Shown: positions 1 to 7,317, counted from the stretch's first letter. The stretch is 32,207 nucleotides of DNA from Gammaproteobacteria bacterium UBA3067 (GCA_002366835.1 DFBZ01000088.1:5788-37994), one strand, 5' to 3'. The notes: generated by a model not told the origin, from the sequence alone. Translations and numbers: made by a program.

Positions 1-19
1 TGGTGTGGAGTTGCATTCA

Positions 20-33
20 TTGATCACAATCAC
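20..33. promoter_or_regulatory. possible FNR/ANR-like dyad upstream of yajQ
   Basis: The bases TTGAT-CACA-ATCAC match the FNR-family pattern TTGAT-N4-ATCAA at nine of ten defined positions. The centre lies about 60 bases before the yajQ start. A weak -10-like GACAAT sits at 54-59, roughly where an FNR class II promoter would need it. The upstream context is cut by the window edge, so the site could belong to another gene or be chance. Confidence 0.25.
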
Positions 34-86
34 TTAAACTGCGCAATCGAATGGACAATTTGCAGTACTGAAAACAGAGGAAATAA

Positions 87-569
87 ATGCCATCATTTGA
101 TGTGGTCTCTGAAGTGGATCTTCACGAAGTGGCCAACGCAGTAGATCAAGCGAATCGAGAAGTATCGAAACGATTTGATTTAAAAGACAGTGGGTCACGT
201 TGTGAACTCAGCGATACCGATGTAACGCTGAGTTCTGGTACCGATTTTCAGCTGAAGCAGTTGGTGGAGATTGTAGAAACTAAACTGATCAAACGTAATG
301 TGGACACTAAATGCTTGGAGTATGGCGATGTTCAGCCTTCTGGTAAGGAGGTCACTCAGCTTCTGCAAATTCGCCAGGGTCTTGAGTCTGCTCTTTGCAA
401 AAAAATTGTTAAGCTGATTAAGGATAAGAAGCTTAAAGTGCAGGCCGCCATTCAGGGGGATAAAGTTCGGGTGACCGGGAAAAAACGTGATGACCTGCAA
501 AGCGTCATGGCGATACTCAGGGAAGAGAGTTTAGATATGCCGCTTCAGTTTAATAACTTTCGTGACTAG
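87..569 (+). CDS. yajQ: YajQ family nucleotide-binding protein (DUF520)
   Basis: The product is a 160-residue cytoplasmic protein of the YajQ/DUF520 family, which has two ferredoxin-like (RRM-like) domains. The family signatures seen are the N-terminal MPSFDVVSEVD, the segment SKRFDLKDS (residues 27-35) and the C-terminal PLQFNNFRD. Length is normal for the family. Family members bind nucleic acids or nucleotides, and homologues in Xanthomonas and Pseudomonas are reported to sense cyclic di-GMP; which ligand this one binds cannot be read from the sequence. The ATG start is preceded by AGAGG at a sensible distance and is followed at once by the conserved N-terminus, so the start is secure. It appears monocistronic, with 269 bases to the next gene. 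Confidence 0.95.
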   Translation: MPSFDVVSEVDLHEVANAVDQANREVSKRFDLKDSGSRCELSDTDVTLSSGTDFQLKQLVEIVETKLIKRNVDTKCLEYGDVQPSGKEVTQLLQIRQGLESALCKKIVKLIKDKKLKVQAAIQGDKVRVTGKKRDDLQSVMAILREESLDMPLQFNNFRD

Positions 570-648
570 TTGATGCAGCTTTGGTTACGACTACCTAGGC
601 TGTGACGTAGGTAAAGTGCGTACTCGACATTCGTCAAACCTCCCTTCC

Positions 649-677
649 TTGAGAGCAAATTGAATACCATAAATACT
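649..677 (+). promoter_or_regulatory. possible sigma70 promoter for the cold-shock-domain gene
   Basis: TTGAGA (649-654), a 17-base spacer and AATACT (672-677) form a plausible but imperfect sigma70 promoter. Transcription would begin near 684 and leave a leader of about 155 bases before the ATG at 839. The -10 matches only four of six positions, so this is tentative. Confidence 0.25.
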
Positions 678-742
678 GTCAGCCGAAGTATATTTTCGTC
701 TTAGCGCATGCCGCTTTGGTTGATGGTTTAATCGATGAGGGC

Positions 743-763
743 GACCTGTTCCGTGAACAGGTC
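743..763 (+). promoter_or_regulatory. perfect 9-bp hairpin in the leader of the cold-shock-domain gene
   Basis: GACCTGTTC (743-751) and GAACAGGTC (755-763) are perfect inverted repeats around a 3-base loop. No T-tract follows, so it does not look like an intrinsic terminator. It lies 75 bases before the start codon and could be an RNA structure in the leader or an operator for a dimeric regulator. The rest of the 570-838 gap shows only a weak 6-bp hairpin near 592-613. Confidence 0.5.
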
Positions 764-838
764 AGTAGTTGAGCAAACAATACCGCCCATCATCACAAAG
801 GCATGACAACTTTTATCATTTAGCATAGTGAGATTGTA

Positions 839-1276
839 ATGAACGTAAGCTCTTTTATAAGAAATATTTTGATAAGTATTACTATGGCGCTCTTGGCTGC
901 CTTTGTTCTGAATGGTTCGGCCGGGGTATTTTCTCCCGATACGATGATTTTATTTGTTTTTATGCTTGTGTCGTGTGTGCTTGCATCGCTCAACCTTGCT
1001 GCAGGTGACGAAACTCAGGACGTGGAAGCTGGCAGTGCACAGAGTTCTGTTAATGACCATGCAGCGGGCTCTCGCGATACTGGACAAGTAAAATGGTTTA
1101 ACAGCTCGAAAGGTTTTGGCTTTATTACCCGCGATGATGGGCAAGATGTATTTGTTCATTTTCGATCTATCCGAGGGGAAGGGCGCCGTTTTCTGCGAGA
1201 TGGCCAAAGAGTCGCTTTTGAAACTGGGCAGGGGGAGAAGGGTTTACAAGCAGAGGATGTTGAGGTTCTTGATTAA
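839..1276 (+). CDS. membrane-anchored cold-shock-domain protein
   Basis: The 145-residue protein joins two predicted transmembrane helices (about residues 9-27 and 35-54) through a short polar linker (about 55-80) to a C-terminal cold-shock domain (about 81-145). The domain carries both RNA-binding signatures: GFGFI with preceding KWFNSSK (RNP1, about 85-96) and VFVHF (RNP2, about 104-108). Arg8 before the first helix and an acidic inter-helix loop suggest that both ends face the cytoplasm, so the nucleic-acid-binding domain would sit on the inner face of the membrane. CspA-type proteins are about 70 residues and soluble, so the membrane anchor is the distinctive part. The ribosome site is weak (GTGAG). 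A strong terminator follows, so it is probably transcribed alone. Binding target and role are unknown. Confidence 0.85.
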   Translation: MNVSSFIRNILISITMALLAAFVLNGSAGVFSPDTMILFVFMLVSCVLASLNLAAGDETQDVEAGSAQSSVNDHAAGSRDTGQVKWFNSSKGFGFITRDDGQDVFVHFRSIRGEGRRFLRDGQRVAFETGQGEKGLQAEDVEVLD

Positions 1277-1306
1277 AACCCTCTAAGCACTATAAGTAAG
1301 CACAAC

Positions 1307-1347
1307 CCCATAAAAAAAGGAGCTATCACTGCTCCTTTTTTTATGGG
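1307..1347. terminator. intrinsic terminator after the cold-shock-domain gene
   Basis: A perfect 17-bp stem (1307-1323 against 1331-1347) surrounds a 7-base loop. The core is GGAGC/GCTCC, flanked by seven A on the left and seven T on the right, so it can terminate transcription in either direction. It isolates the upstream gene from the FtsH paralogue, whose ATG lies only 45 bases further on. Confidence 0.9.
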
Positions 1348-1377
1348 AGCTAATTAAATGGTTTTTCTGAGTAAGCT

Positions 1378-1386
1378 TGGCATAAT
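1378..1386 (+). promoter_or_regulatory. possible extended -10 promoter placing +1 at the FtsH start codon
   Basis: TGG-CATAAT is an extended -10 element (TGn plus a five-of-six hexamer match). Six bases separate it from the A of the ATG at 1393, which is the usual distance from the -10 to the transcription start. No convincing -35 is seen, as expected for an extended -10. The strong terminator just upstream means this gene needs its own promoter in the short remaining space. Confidence 0.4.
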
Positions 1387-1392
1387 AGTAAA

Positions 1393-3303
1393 ATGACAAA
1401 TCCTAATTTAGATAAGAATGAGAATAAAAAGCCCGATGATTCTGAGCACGGGCCGAAAGATCCGCTTGATCCCATGCAGCCTTCCTCACTGCGAATGCAT
1501 CATTTTTTATGGGTGCTTATTGCGATGGTGCTGACTTACTCTTTGACAATGGATAAAGGAGGCAGCTTTAGTGATGTCCCTTATTCGTTATTCAAGCAGC
1601 AAGTCAGAGAAGGCAATGTTCGTACCGTGACGATAAAAGGAGAAAACGTTTCCGGTGAATTTCGTTTGGGAGTTGGTCTGGGTGGTGACTCTAGCATGGT
1701 CACAAAATTTAAGACCCGCCTGCTGGAAATTGATGATGTCGACTTGCTACGGGATCTCGAAGAACATGCCGTAGAGGTCAAGAGTCAGTCTGATGAAGAT
1801 CCTATCTTTCTGCGTTTAGTCATTGCAGTTATACCCTGGTTACTGATATTTGGATTATTCTTTTACAGTCGTCGTATGCTTCAAAGCGGCTTGCCAGGAA
1901 AAATGAGTGGCTTAGGTCGGGCGAATGTAGAGCGTTACGAACAAACGAAAGAGGACACGGATTTTGATGATGTGGCGGGCCTGGATCAGGCAAAAAGTGA
2001 GTTAAAAGAAATTATTGATTATTTAAAGGAGCCGGATAGATACTTGAAAATGGGTGCACGCATACCCCGTGGCGTGTTGTTAATGGGCCCACCTGGCACA
2101 GGTAAAACACTTTTGGCAAAGGCAACGGCGGGGGAAGCCGGCGTTCCCTTTTTTAATGTCAGTGGCTCAGAGTTTGTTGAGATGTTTGTGGGCGTAGGCG
2201 CATCCAGAGTGAGGGACTTATTCAACAAAGCGCGTGCAGACACGCCATCCTTAATATTTATCGATGAAATTGACTCCATTGGCAGAGCTCGCAGCTCAGG
2301 CATTGCGATTGCTAATGATGAAAGGGATCAGACGCTTAATCAAATTCTTGCTGAAATGGATGGCTTTGATAGCAATGAAACGGTGGTTGTTCTGGCCGCC
2401 ACTAATCGCCCCGATATTCTCGATCCGGCATTACTTCGTCCCGGTCGCTTCGACCGTAAAGTTACTTTGGAATTACCCCATCAAAAGGCAAGACGGGAGA
2501 TTTTCAACGTGCACATTAAAGACCACCCTCTTTCCAGTGAGGTGGATATTGCCGAGCTTGCAAGGCGTACGGTGGGTTTCTCTGGAGCGGAAATCGCCAA
2601 CCTGGTGAATGAGGCCGCGCTGAATGCGGCACGCAATAATAAAAAGAAAATTGATACAGAAGACTTCGAAACCGCCCGCGATCGTATCGTACTGGGCATC
2701 GAATACGGCGAACTCTTAAACCCGGTAGAAAAGAGACGCATCGCCTACCACGAAGCGGGCCACACTCTTACTGCGTTTTTAAGCCCTGAGGCGGATCCCC
2801 CCAAGAAAGTTTCGGTGATTCCTCGCGGTCGGGCTTTGGGGGTAACAGAGCAAGAGCCGACTGAGGATCGCCACAATTACACGGAAGCCTATCTGCATGC
2901 CCAGCTGCGAGTATTAATGGGAGGGCGCTGCGGAGAACGCTTGGAGTATCACGATCTCAGCACCGGGGCGGCAGACGATCTTCGTCGCGCAACACAGCTG
3001 GCGCGCCAAATGTTGACGCAGTGGGGAATGAGTGAGCGTATTGGCCCAGTCACTATAGATAATGGCGCGGGCAATCCTTATCTGGGGCAAACCCTTGGTG
3101 AACTTAGTGATATCAGCGAGCATACTCAGGAAGTTGTTGATGATGAACTTAAGGCCTTATTGGTAGGTGTAGAGCATGAAGTTTACGAGCTCTTAGAAAA
3201 AAATAAAGGAATGCTTGATCAGCTGGTTGTGCAGTTGGTTGATCACGAAACACTGGGTGAGCCAGAGATTAAAGCACTTTTATCCGGTGCTGATAAACAG
3301 TGA
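1393..3303 (+). CDS. ftsH: FtsH-family membrane AAA+ zinc metalloprotease (paralogue)
   Basis: The 636-residue protein has full FtsH architecture. A hydrophilic N-terminus is followed by a membrane helix (about 36-53), a periplasmic domain, a second helix (about 141-158) and an AAA+ module with Walker A GPPGTGKT (232-239), pore loop FVEMFVG (261-267), Walker B LIFIDEID (287-294) and arginine fingers in RPGRFDR (349-355). The M41 peptidase domain has zinc ligands HEAGH (453-457) and probably Asp529. All catalytic residues are intact, so it should be an active hexameric protease of inner-membrane proteins. The main gammaproteobacterial ftsH usually sits beside rlmE; this one does not, so it is probably a second copy. 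Its divergent N- and C-terminal regions fit that. No Shine-Dalgarno is visible and no in-frame start exists upstream, because a TAA lies at 1372-1374. Met28 and Met35 are weaker alternatives. Confidence 0.9.
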   Translation: MTNPNLDKNENKKPDDSEHGPKDPLDPMQPSSLRMHHFLWVLIAMVLTYSLTMDKGGSFSDVPYSLFKQQVREGNVRTVTIKGENVSGEFRLGVGLGGDSSMVTKFKTRLLEIDDVDLLRDLEEHAVEVKSQSDEDPIFLRLVIAVIPWLLIFGLFFYSRRMLQSGLPGKMSGLGRANVERYEQTKEDTDFDDVAGLDQAKSELKEIIDYLKEPDRYLKMGARIPRGVLLMGPPGTGKTLLAKATAGEAGVPFFNVSGSEFVEMFVGVGASRVRDLFNKARADTPSLIFIDEIDSIGRARSSGIAIANDERDQTLNQILAEMDGFDSNETVVVLAATNRPDILDPALLRPGRFDRKVTLELPHQKARREIFNVHIKDHPLSSEVDIAELARRTVGFSGAEIANLVNEAALNAARNNKKKIDTEDFETARDRIVLGIEYGELLNPVEKRRIAYHEAGHTLTAFLSPEADPPKKVSVIPRGRALGVTEQEPTEDRHNYTEAYLHAQLRVLMGGRCGERLEYHDLSTGAADDLRRATQLARQMLTQWGMSERIGPVTIDNGAGNPYLGQTLGELSDISEHTQEVVDDELKALLVGVEHEVYELLEKNKGMLDQLVVQLVDHETLGEPEIKALLSGADKQ

Positions 3304-3316
3304 TCGTGAACGAGTT

Positions 3317-3751
3317 ATGATATTGCCGGAATGGTTCAATGTGAGCAGTGAGGCACTGTGGTGGTTGGGGTTATTATCCCTTATCACCTTTTTCGGTAGT
3401 CTTTTGCTGGTGCCTTGGTTGGTTATAAAGCTGCCAGAGGATTACTTTGTTAGCACTCGGCGGCCAGTGAGTCACCTAAAACGCCTGCATCCTTTCATAC
3501 ATTATTTGATAATCGCAGTTAAAAATATGATGGGTATATTGTTAATATTTTCTGGAATTATAATGCTGGTGATCCCTGGGCAGGGTTTGCTAACGATTCT
3601 TTTAGGGCTTTTTTTAATGGATTTTTCCGGAAAATATCACCTGGAGAGAAAACTGATTCAGCAAAAACAAATTCGAGAAAGTATTAACTGGATCCGCTTG
3701 CGAGCAAATAAGCCAAAGATTAAAACCTTTGAAGCGGAACAGAATAATTAG
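3317..3751 (+). CDS. small membrane protein, PGPGW-like
   Basis: The 144-residue protein has a hydrophobic segment at about 12-38 and another at about 68-96. The second contains VIPGQGLLTILLGL, which resembles the PGPGW motif of small putative transmembrane proteins. The C-terminal tail is basic and probably cytoplasmic. The open frame extends upstream into the FtsH gene, but the ATG at 3317, 13 bases after the FtsH stop, fits best because the upstream extension overlaps a conserved gene and looks non-native. It is almost certainly co-transcribed with the FtsH paralogue. No biochemical function is known for this type of protein; its position between two proteases makes an adaptor or membrane-quality role possible, but that is inference. 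Confidence 0.7.
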   Translation: MILPEWFNVSSEALWWLGLLSLITFFGSLLLVPWLVIKLPEDYFVSTRRPVSHLKRLHPFIHYLIIAVKNMMGILLIFSGIIMLVIPGQGLLTILLGLFLMDFSGKYHLERKLIQQKQIRESINWIRLRANKPKIKTFEAEQNN

Positions 3752-3781
3752 ACTGCTATTAGTAGTCAGGCTTGGGGACTT

Positions 3782-6196
3782 ATGAAAGACACCACATTGA
3801 ATTTTCGTGCTTCGTTACCTATTGAGCAACTCTACCGCTATTGTGATGCGAGTCAGTTTAAATTTAGAGATACCTCTGAACTAGAAGATGGCAACCTCTC
3901 TCTGGGCCAAGAAAGGGCGATTGAAGCTTTTGACCTTTCTTTAAGCGTTGTGGCCGATGGCTTTAATATTTACGCCATGGGCATACCTAGTTCCGGAAGG
4001 GAAGAATGGGTTAAAGATCTTCTGCGCGAAAGAGCCAAGGATGCGGAGGTGTCTGTTGACTGGTGTTATGTCAACGATTTTTCCCGTCCGAACAAGCCGA
4101 AAGCGATTTCCTTTCCAGCTGGGAAAGGAAAGGAATTTTGCAGCGCGATAAAACAATTAGTGGAAGATTTATGTCATACCGTTCCCACAGCATTTGAAAG
4201 TAGCGAGTATCAGGGGAAGCGCCAAACTTTAGAGCAGGATATACAGGAGCGCCAGGCGAGTGTGATAAATAAAATCAGGGATGAAGCCAGAGCTCGAGAC
4301 GTTGAGCTGCTCGCGACACCCAGTGGTTTTACGTTTGCACCCTTAAAAGACGGTAAAACCATTAGTAGTTCAGAGTTTAAGGCGCTATCCAAGGAGGAAA
4401 AAAAGGAGATTGAAGGTAGAATAATCGGCCAGCAGGAAAAGCTAAATACAACGGTTCGCCAATTTCCTTTGTGGCAGCGGGAGCTGGTACAAAAAATCAA
4501 GGCGCTAGATCAAGAGGTGACCCTGGCGCTGGTTCAGGAGCTTGTACATGAAGCGCGAGAACTCTATGAGGATAACCCAAAGGTACAAAGCTACCTTGAT
4601 GCATTTCAGCAAGATGTGGTGGACAATGTTCATGAGTTTTTGATTCCTGAAGAAGAAGCCGCCAGTAACCCTCTGGTATCGGCCCCCAGTTTTTCCCGCT
4701 ATAAGGTTAATTATTTTGTTGCGCAAGATATGGAGTCCGGTGCGCCCGTTATTTATTGCGACAATCCTTCGCTTGCCAACCTGGTGGGGCGTATGGAATA
4801 TAAAGCCAAGCTGGGCACACTGACTACAGATGTGACGCTTATCGAACCGGGTGCTTTGCACAGGGCATCCGGCGGATATTTAATTATCGATGCGGAAAAG
4901 GTGCTCACCAAGCCCTTTGCCTGGGAGGCATTAAAGAGGGCTTTAAGATCCAAACAGGTAAAAATTGACAGTCTGGAAAGTCATTTCGGTTACGCCTCTG
5001 CATCAGTCTTAGAGCCCGAAGCGATTCCTCTTGACGTCAAAGTTGTACTAGTGGGTGATCACCGCCTTTATTACCTCCTGTCGAATTATGATAAGGAGTT
5101 CCGAGAGCTCTTTCGAGTTGGCGCTGATTTTGATGACCGTATAGCGCGTACCGAAGAAAATAATCTGAAATTTGCCGGCTTAATGGCGGATATTGTCGAG
5201 AAGGACAAATTAACTTCGCTGGACCCACGCGGTGTAGCGCGGGTTATAGAGCAAGGCGCTCGCATTGTTGGTGAGCCAGATAAAGTATCCCTGAATAGTG
5301 ACTGGCTTCGTAATCTCTTGATCGAGGCAGATTATCATGCAAAAAAAGCCGGCCAGCATGTGATTGATGCAGAGTGTGTCGAGAAAGCACTAAACCTTCA
5401 AATACACCGATCAGATCGTATCCGTGAGAGATACTATGAGCAAATTGAAAATCAAACGCTTCTTATTGATACCGAGGGTAGTCGCGTAGGACAAATAAAT
5501 GGTTTAGCCGTTCTTGATCTCGGGGATTTTAGTTTTGGTAAGCCTAGTCGCATTACCGCGCGGGTGCGCTTGGGTTCGGGTGGGGTGCTGGATATCGAGA
5601 AAAAAGTTGAGTTGGGTGGTGCTTTTCACTCCAAAGGTGTGCTGATTCTGTCTAGTTTTTTGGCGGCCCGTTATACGGAAGATATTCCGCTATCTTTATC
5701 TGCAAGCTTGGTGTTTGAGCAGTCTTACGGTGGCGTGGACGGGGACAGTGCTTCTTCGGCAGAGCTTTATGCTCTTTTGTCGGCTTTATCCGGGCTGGCA
5801 ATTCGTCAGGATCTTGCTGTAACCGGTTCTGTGAACCAATTCGGTGAGGTGCAGGCCATTGGTGGCGTAAATGAGAAAATTGAAGGTTTTTTCGATGTCT
5901 GTAACTTGCGAGGCTTAAGCGGTACGCAAGGCGTTATTATTCCTAGCGCAAATATTCAGCATTTGATGTTGAAAAAAGAAGTACTCGAAGCAGTGGCTCA
6001 AGAGCGGTTTTCTATTCACGCGGTGGAAACCATCGATCAAGGAATAGAGCTTTTAACAGGCGTTGAAGCAGAGCAGGCTGATGAATCAGGTAAATTTAGA
6101 GAAGGAACTGTTAACTACCTGGTAAGAGCGCGCCTCAATGACTTTGCTCTAAAGCAGCGCTCATTTGTTAAAGAACTACCAGAAGATGAGAAATGA
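3782..6196 (+). CDS. Lon-like ATP-binding protease (AAA_32/LonB-type, YcbZ-like)
   Basis: The 804-residue protein resembles the atypical Lon family with an N-terminal AAA_32 region and a C-terminal Lon peptidase domain. The Lon domain (about 560-760) shows the catalytic Ser656 in DGDSAS (653-658) and Lys699 in GGVNEKIEG, the Ser-Lys dyad. The nucleotide site is unusual. The P-loop position reads GIPSSGREE (67-75), with Arg and Glu where classical Walker A has Lys and Thr/Ser. The Walker B-like stretch is GGYLIIDAEK (364-373). I recall arginine being common at this position in this subfamily, so this need not mean inactivation. A coiled-coil insert spans about 145-260. It lacks the N-terminal substrate domain of classical LonA. 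The ATG follows a TGGGGA ribosome site, 30 bases after the PGPGW-like gene, so it probably ends the same operon. Confidence 0.9.
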   Translation: MKDTTLNFRASLPIEQLYRYCDASQFKFRDTSELEDGNLSLGQERAIEAFDLSLSVVADGFNIYAMGIPSSGREEWVKDLLRERAKDAEVSVDWCYVNDFSRPNKPKAISFPAGKGKEFCSAIKQLVEDLCHTVPTAFESSEYQGKRQTLEQDIQERQASVINKIRDEARARDVELLATPSGFTFAPLKDGKTISSSEFKALSKEEKKEIEGRIIGQQEKLNTTVRQFPLWQRELVQKIKALDQEVTLALVQELVHEARELYEDNPKVQSYLDAFQQDVVDNVHEFLIPEEEAASNPLVSAPSFSRYKVNYFVAQDMESGAPVIYCDNPSLANLVGRMEYKAKLGTLTTDVTLIEPGALHRASGGYLIIDAEKVLTKPFAWEALKRALRSKQVKIDSLESHFGYASASVLEPEAIPLDVKVVLVGDHRLYYLLSNYDKEFRELFRVGADFDDRIARTEENNLKFAGLMADIVEKDKLTSLDPRGVARVIEQGARIVGEPDKVSLNSDWLRNLLIEADYHAKKAGQHVIDAECVEKALNLQIHRSDRIRERYYEQIENQTLLIDTEGSRVGQINGLAVLDLGDFSFGKPSRITARVRLGSGGVLDIEKKVELGGAFHSKGVLILSSFLAARYTEDIPLSLSASLVFEQSYGGVDGDSASSAELYALLSALSGLAIRQDLAVTGSVNQFGEVQAIGGVNEKIEGFFDVCNLRGLSGTQGVIIPSANIQHLMLKKEVLEAVAQERFSIHAVETIDQGIELLTGVEAEQADESGKFREGTVNYLVRARLNDFALKQRSFVKELPEDEK

Positions 6197-6223
6197 AAAA
6201 AGCGCATGACTGCGCTTTTTTCA
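6194..6223. terminator. bidirectional terminator between lon-like gene and barrel gene
   Basis: A perfect 13-bp stem (6194-6206 against 6211-6223) with a 4-base loop has a GCGCA/TGCGC core and runs of six A and six T. It starts on the stop codon of the Lon-like gene and lies 27 bases beyond the stop of the convergent barrel gene, so it can serve both transcripts. Confidence 0.9.
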
Positions 6224-6249
6224 TAAATAGAAAGTTCTATATTGCCAGC

Positions 6250-7218
6250 TTAGAAAGAAGCAACAAACTCGGCAACAACTTGAATGTCTCCATCAATATC
6301 TTCCCCATCAATATACTTTAGCTCAGCAACGATGCCCAGTGCGTCATTAACGGTGTAAAGACCGGCGAATGTAAGCGCAAGCAAGTCATCGATATCGGCG
6401 TCAAAACTTACGAGTTCACCACGAACTGTTGCCGACATGGCTGTCTCAGGGATTGCCATGTTAATCATAGCCATTGCTGAATAGTCGATGATTTCACTTG
6501 CTAGTAATAATTCACCAGCGATAGTGATGTCATCCTTGCTGAATGTTGCATTGAAATCAATAACAGTCCCAGCGCCGCCATTAGGGTTAGTAGCGGTGCG
6601 AACTGGGTTGTCATTATCTTGGGTGACAATACCCGCTTCGAGATTAAGCTCTTCGGTAGGTGCAAAAGCTGCTACCAAAGCAAGGGAGTTTTCTTCATTT
6701 GTTTGCTGTAAATCGTTAAGAAATGCGGCGGTAAATGTAAATTTTTCAACCGTTCCTGCAACGGCAACACCTGCAATGTTATTACCGCGTAGGGCTGTCT
6801 GGCCATCAAGAATGTTATAGTTCATGGAGTGGCTTGTTTGGTACATCTCGGGTGTATCTTCTGCTTCCCAGCCGACGGGGTTGTTAAAAACACCGCCAAG
6901 AAAAGTGATGTCTTCATTCATCTTCCAGCCAAAAAAGGCTTGTTCAATATCGGCGGAGTCGCGGTTATCTGCATTGATATTGACATCTAGGTCAACTCGA
7001 ACAGAAACATCATCAGCCAGATTTCCTTTGAAATCAATTTCGCCATCAGCAGTAAACTTGCCCTCTGCTGGGTTGGTTGAGTTGGGAGTGTTGGCGGTGT
7101 CGTCAACAAGAGTAAATATAATATCCGCAAAACCACTCACTTCAGGTGCTGCAGCTTGAACCATAACAGGTGCGCTTGTTGCTGCAGCGACAGCCAATGC
7201 AATCATACTTTTTTTCAT
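6250..7218 (-). CDS. outer-membrane beta-barrel protein (porin-like)
   Basis: The 322-residue protein starts with a typical signal peptide (KK, hydrophobic core, cleavage after VQA at about residue 22) and ends in phenylalanine, the usual last residue of outer-membrane barrels. Alternating polar and hydrophobic strands fill the rest. The segment GVFNNPVGWE, followed after a few residues by a conserved-looking P and an SHS, resembles the BBP2-type barrel porins (DUF1597), but that assignment is from memory and tentative. Expected role: a pore or structural barrel in the outer membrane. Substrate is unknown. The acidic, AT-rich sequence is typical for such proteins. It is transcribed alone from the region shared with tpm. 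GGGG (7231-7234) is a good ribosome site. Confidence 0.8.
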   Translation of the reverse strand: MKKSMIALAVAAATSAPVMVQAAAPEVSGFADIIFTLVDDTANTPNSTNPAEGKFTADGEIDFKGNLADDVSVRVDLDVNINADNRDSADIEQAFFGWKMNEDITFLGGVFNNPVGWEAEDTPEMYQTSHSMNYNILDGQTALRGNNIAGVAVAGTVEKFTFTAAFLNDLQQTNEENSLALVAAFAPTEELNLEAGIVTQDNDNPVRTATNPNGGAGTVIDFNATFSKDDITIAGELLLASEIIDYSAMAMINMAIPETAMSATVRGELVSFDADIDDLLALTFAGLYTVNDALGIVAELKYIDGEDIDGDIQVVAEFVASF

Positions 7219-7276
7219 TATTTGTTTCCCCTTTGATTAATTGCTACGTACTATTATCGTTATAAAAGAATGCGGA

Positions 7277-7317
7277 ATTATGCATCGCAATATTAGTTTA
7301 GTATTGATATAGGTCAA
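7277..7317 (-). promoter_or_regulatory. barrel-gene promoter region with candidate -10 elements
   Basis: Read on the minus strand, TTGACC (7317-7312) with TAATAT (7295-7290) after 16 bases is an ordinary sigma70 candidate. Alternatively, CATAAT (7282-7277) starts 21 bases after the FNR-like dyad, close to the 22 bases of an FNR class II promoter. Both leave a leader of 50-70 bases with a GGGG ribosome site. The sequence cannot decide between them. Confidence 0.45.
7304..7317. promoter_or_regulatory. FNR/ANR-like binding site between barrel gene and tpm
   Basis: TTGAT-ATAG-GTCAA (minus strand TTGAC-CTAT-ATCAA) matches the FNR/ANR dyad TTGAT-N4-ATCAA at nine of ten positions, and the mismatch is a base tolerated in ANR-type sites. 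It lies 86 bases upstream of the barrel start codon and about 59 upstream of the methyltransferase start codon, so it could act on either gene. Confidence 0.45.

Noticed and set aside
592..613. 6-bp hairpin after yajQ as a terminator
   Set aside because: The stem is short, the loop is long, and no T-run follows.
2264..2608. 114-codon frame inside the FtsH paralogue gene
   Set aside because: A frame shadow over the conserved AAA+ region with no independent ribosome site.
3215..3316. N-terminal extension of the PGPGW-like gene into the FtsH gene
   Set aside because: The extra 34 codons overlap the conserved 3' end of the upstream gene; the ATG at 3317 follows the stop in normal operon spacing.
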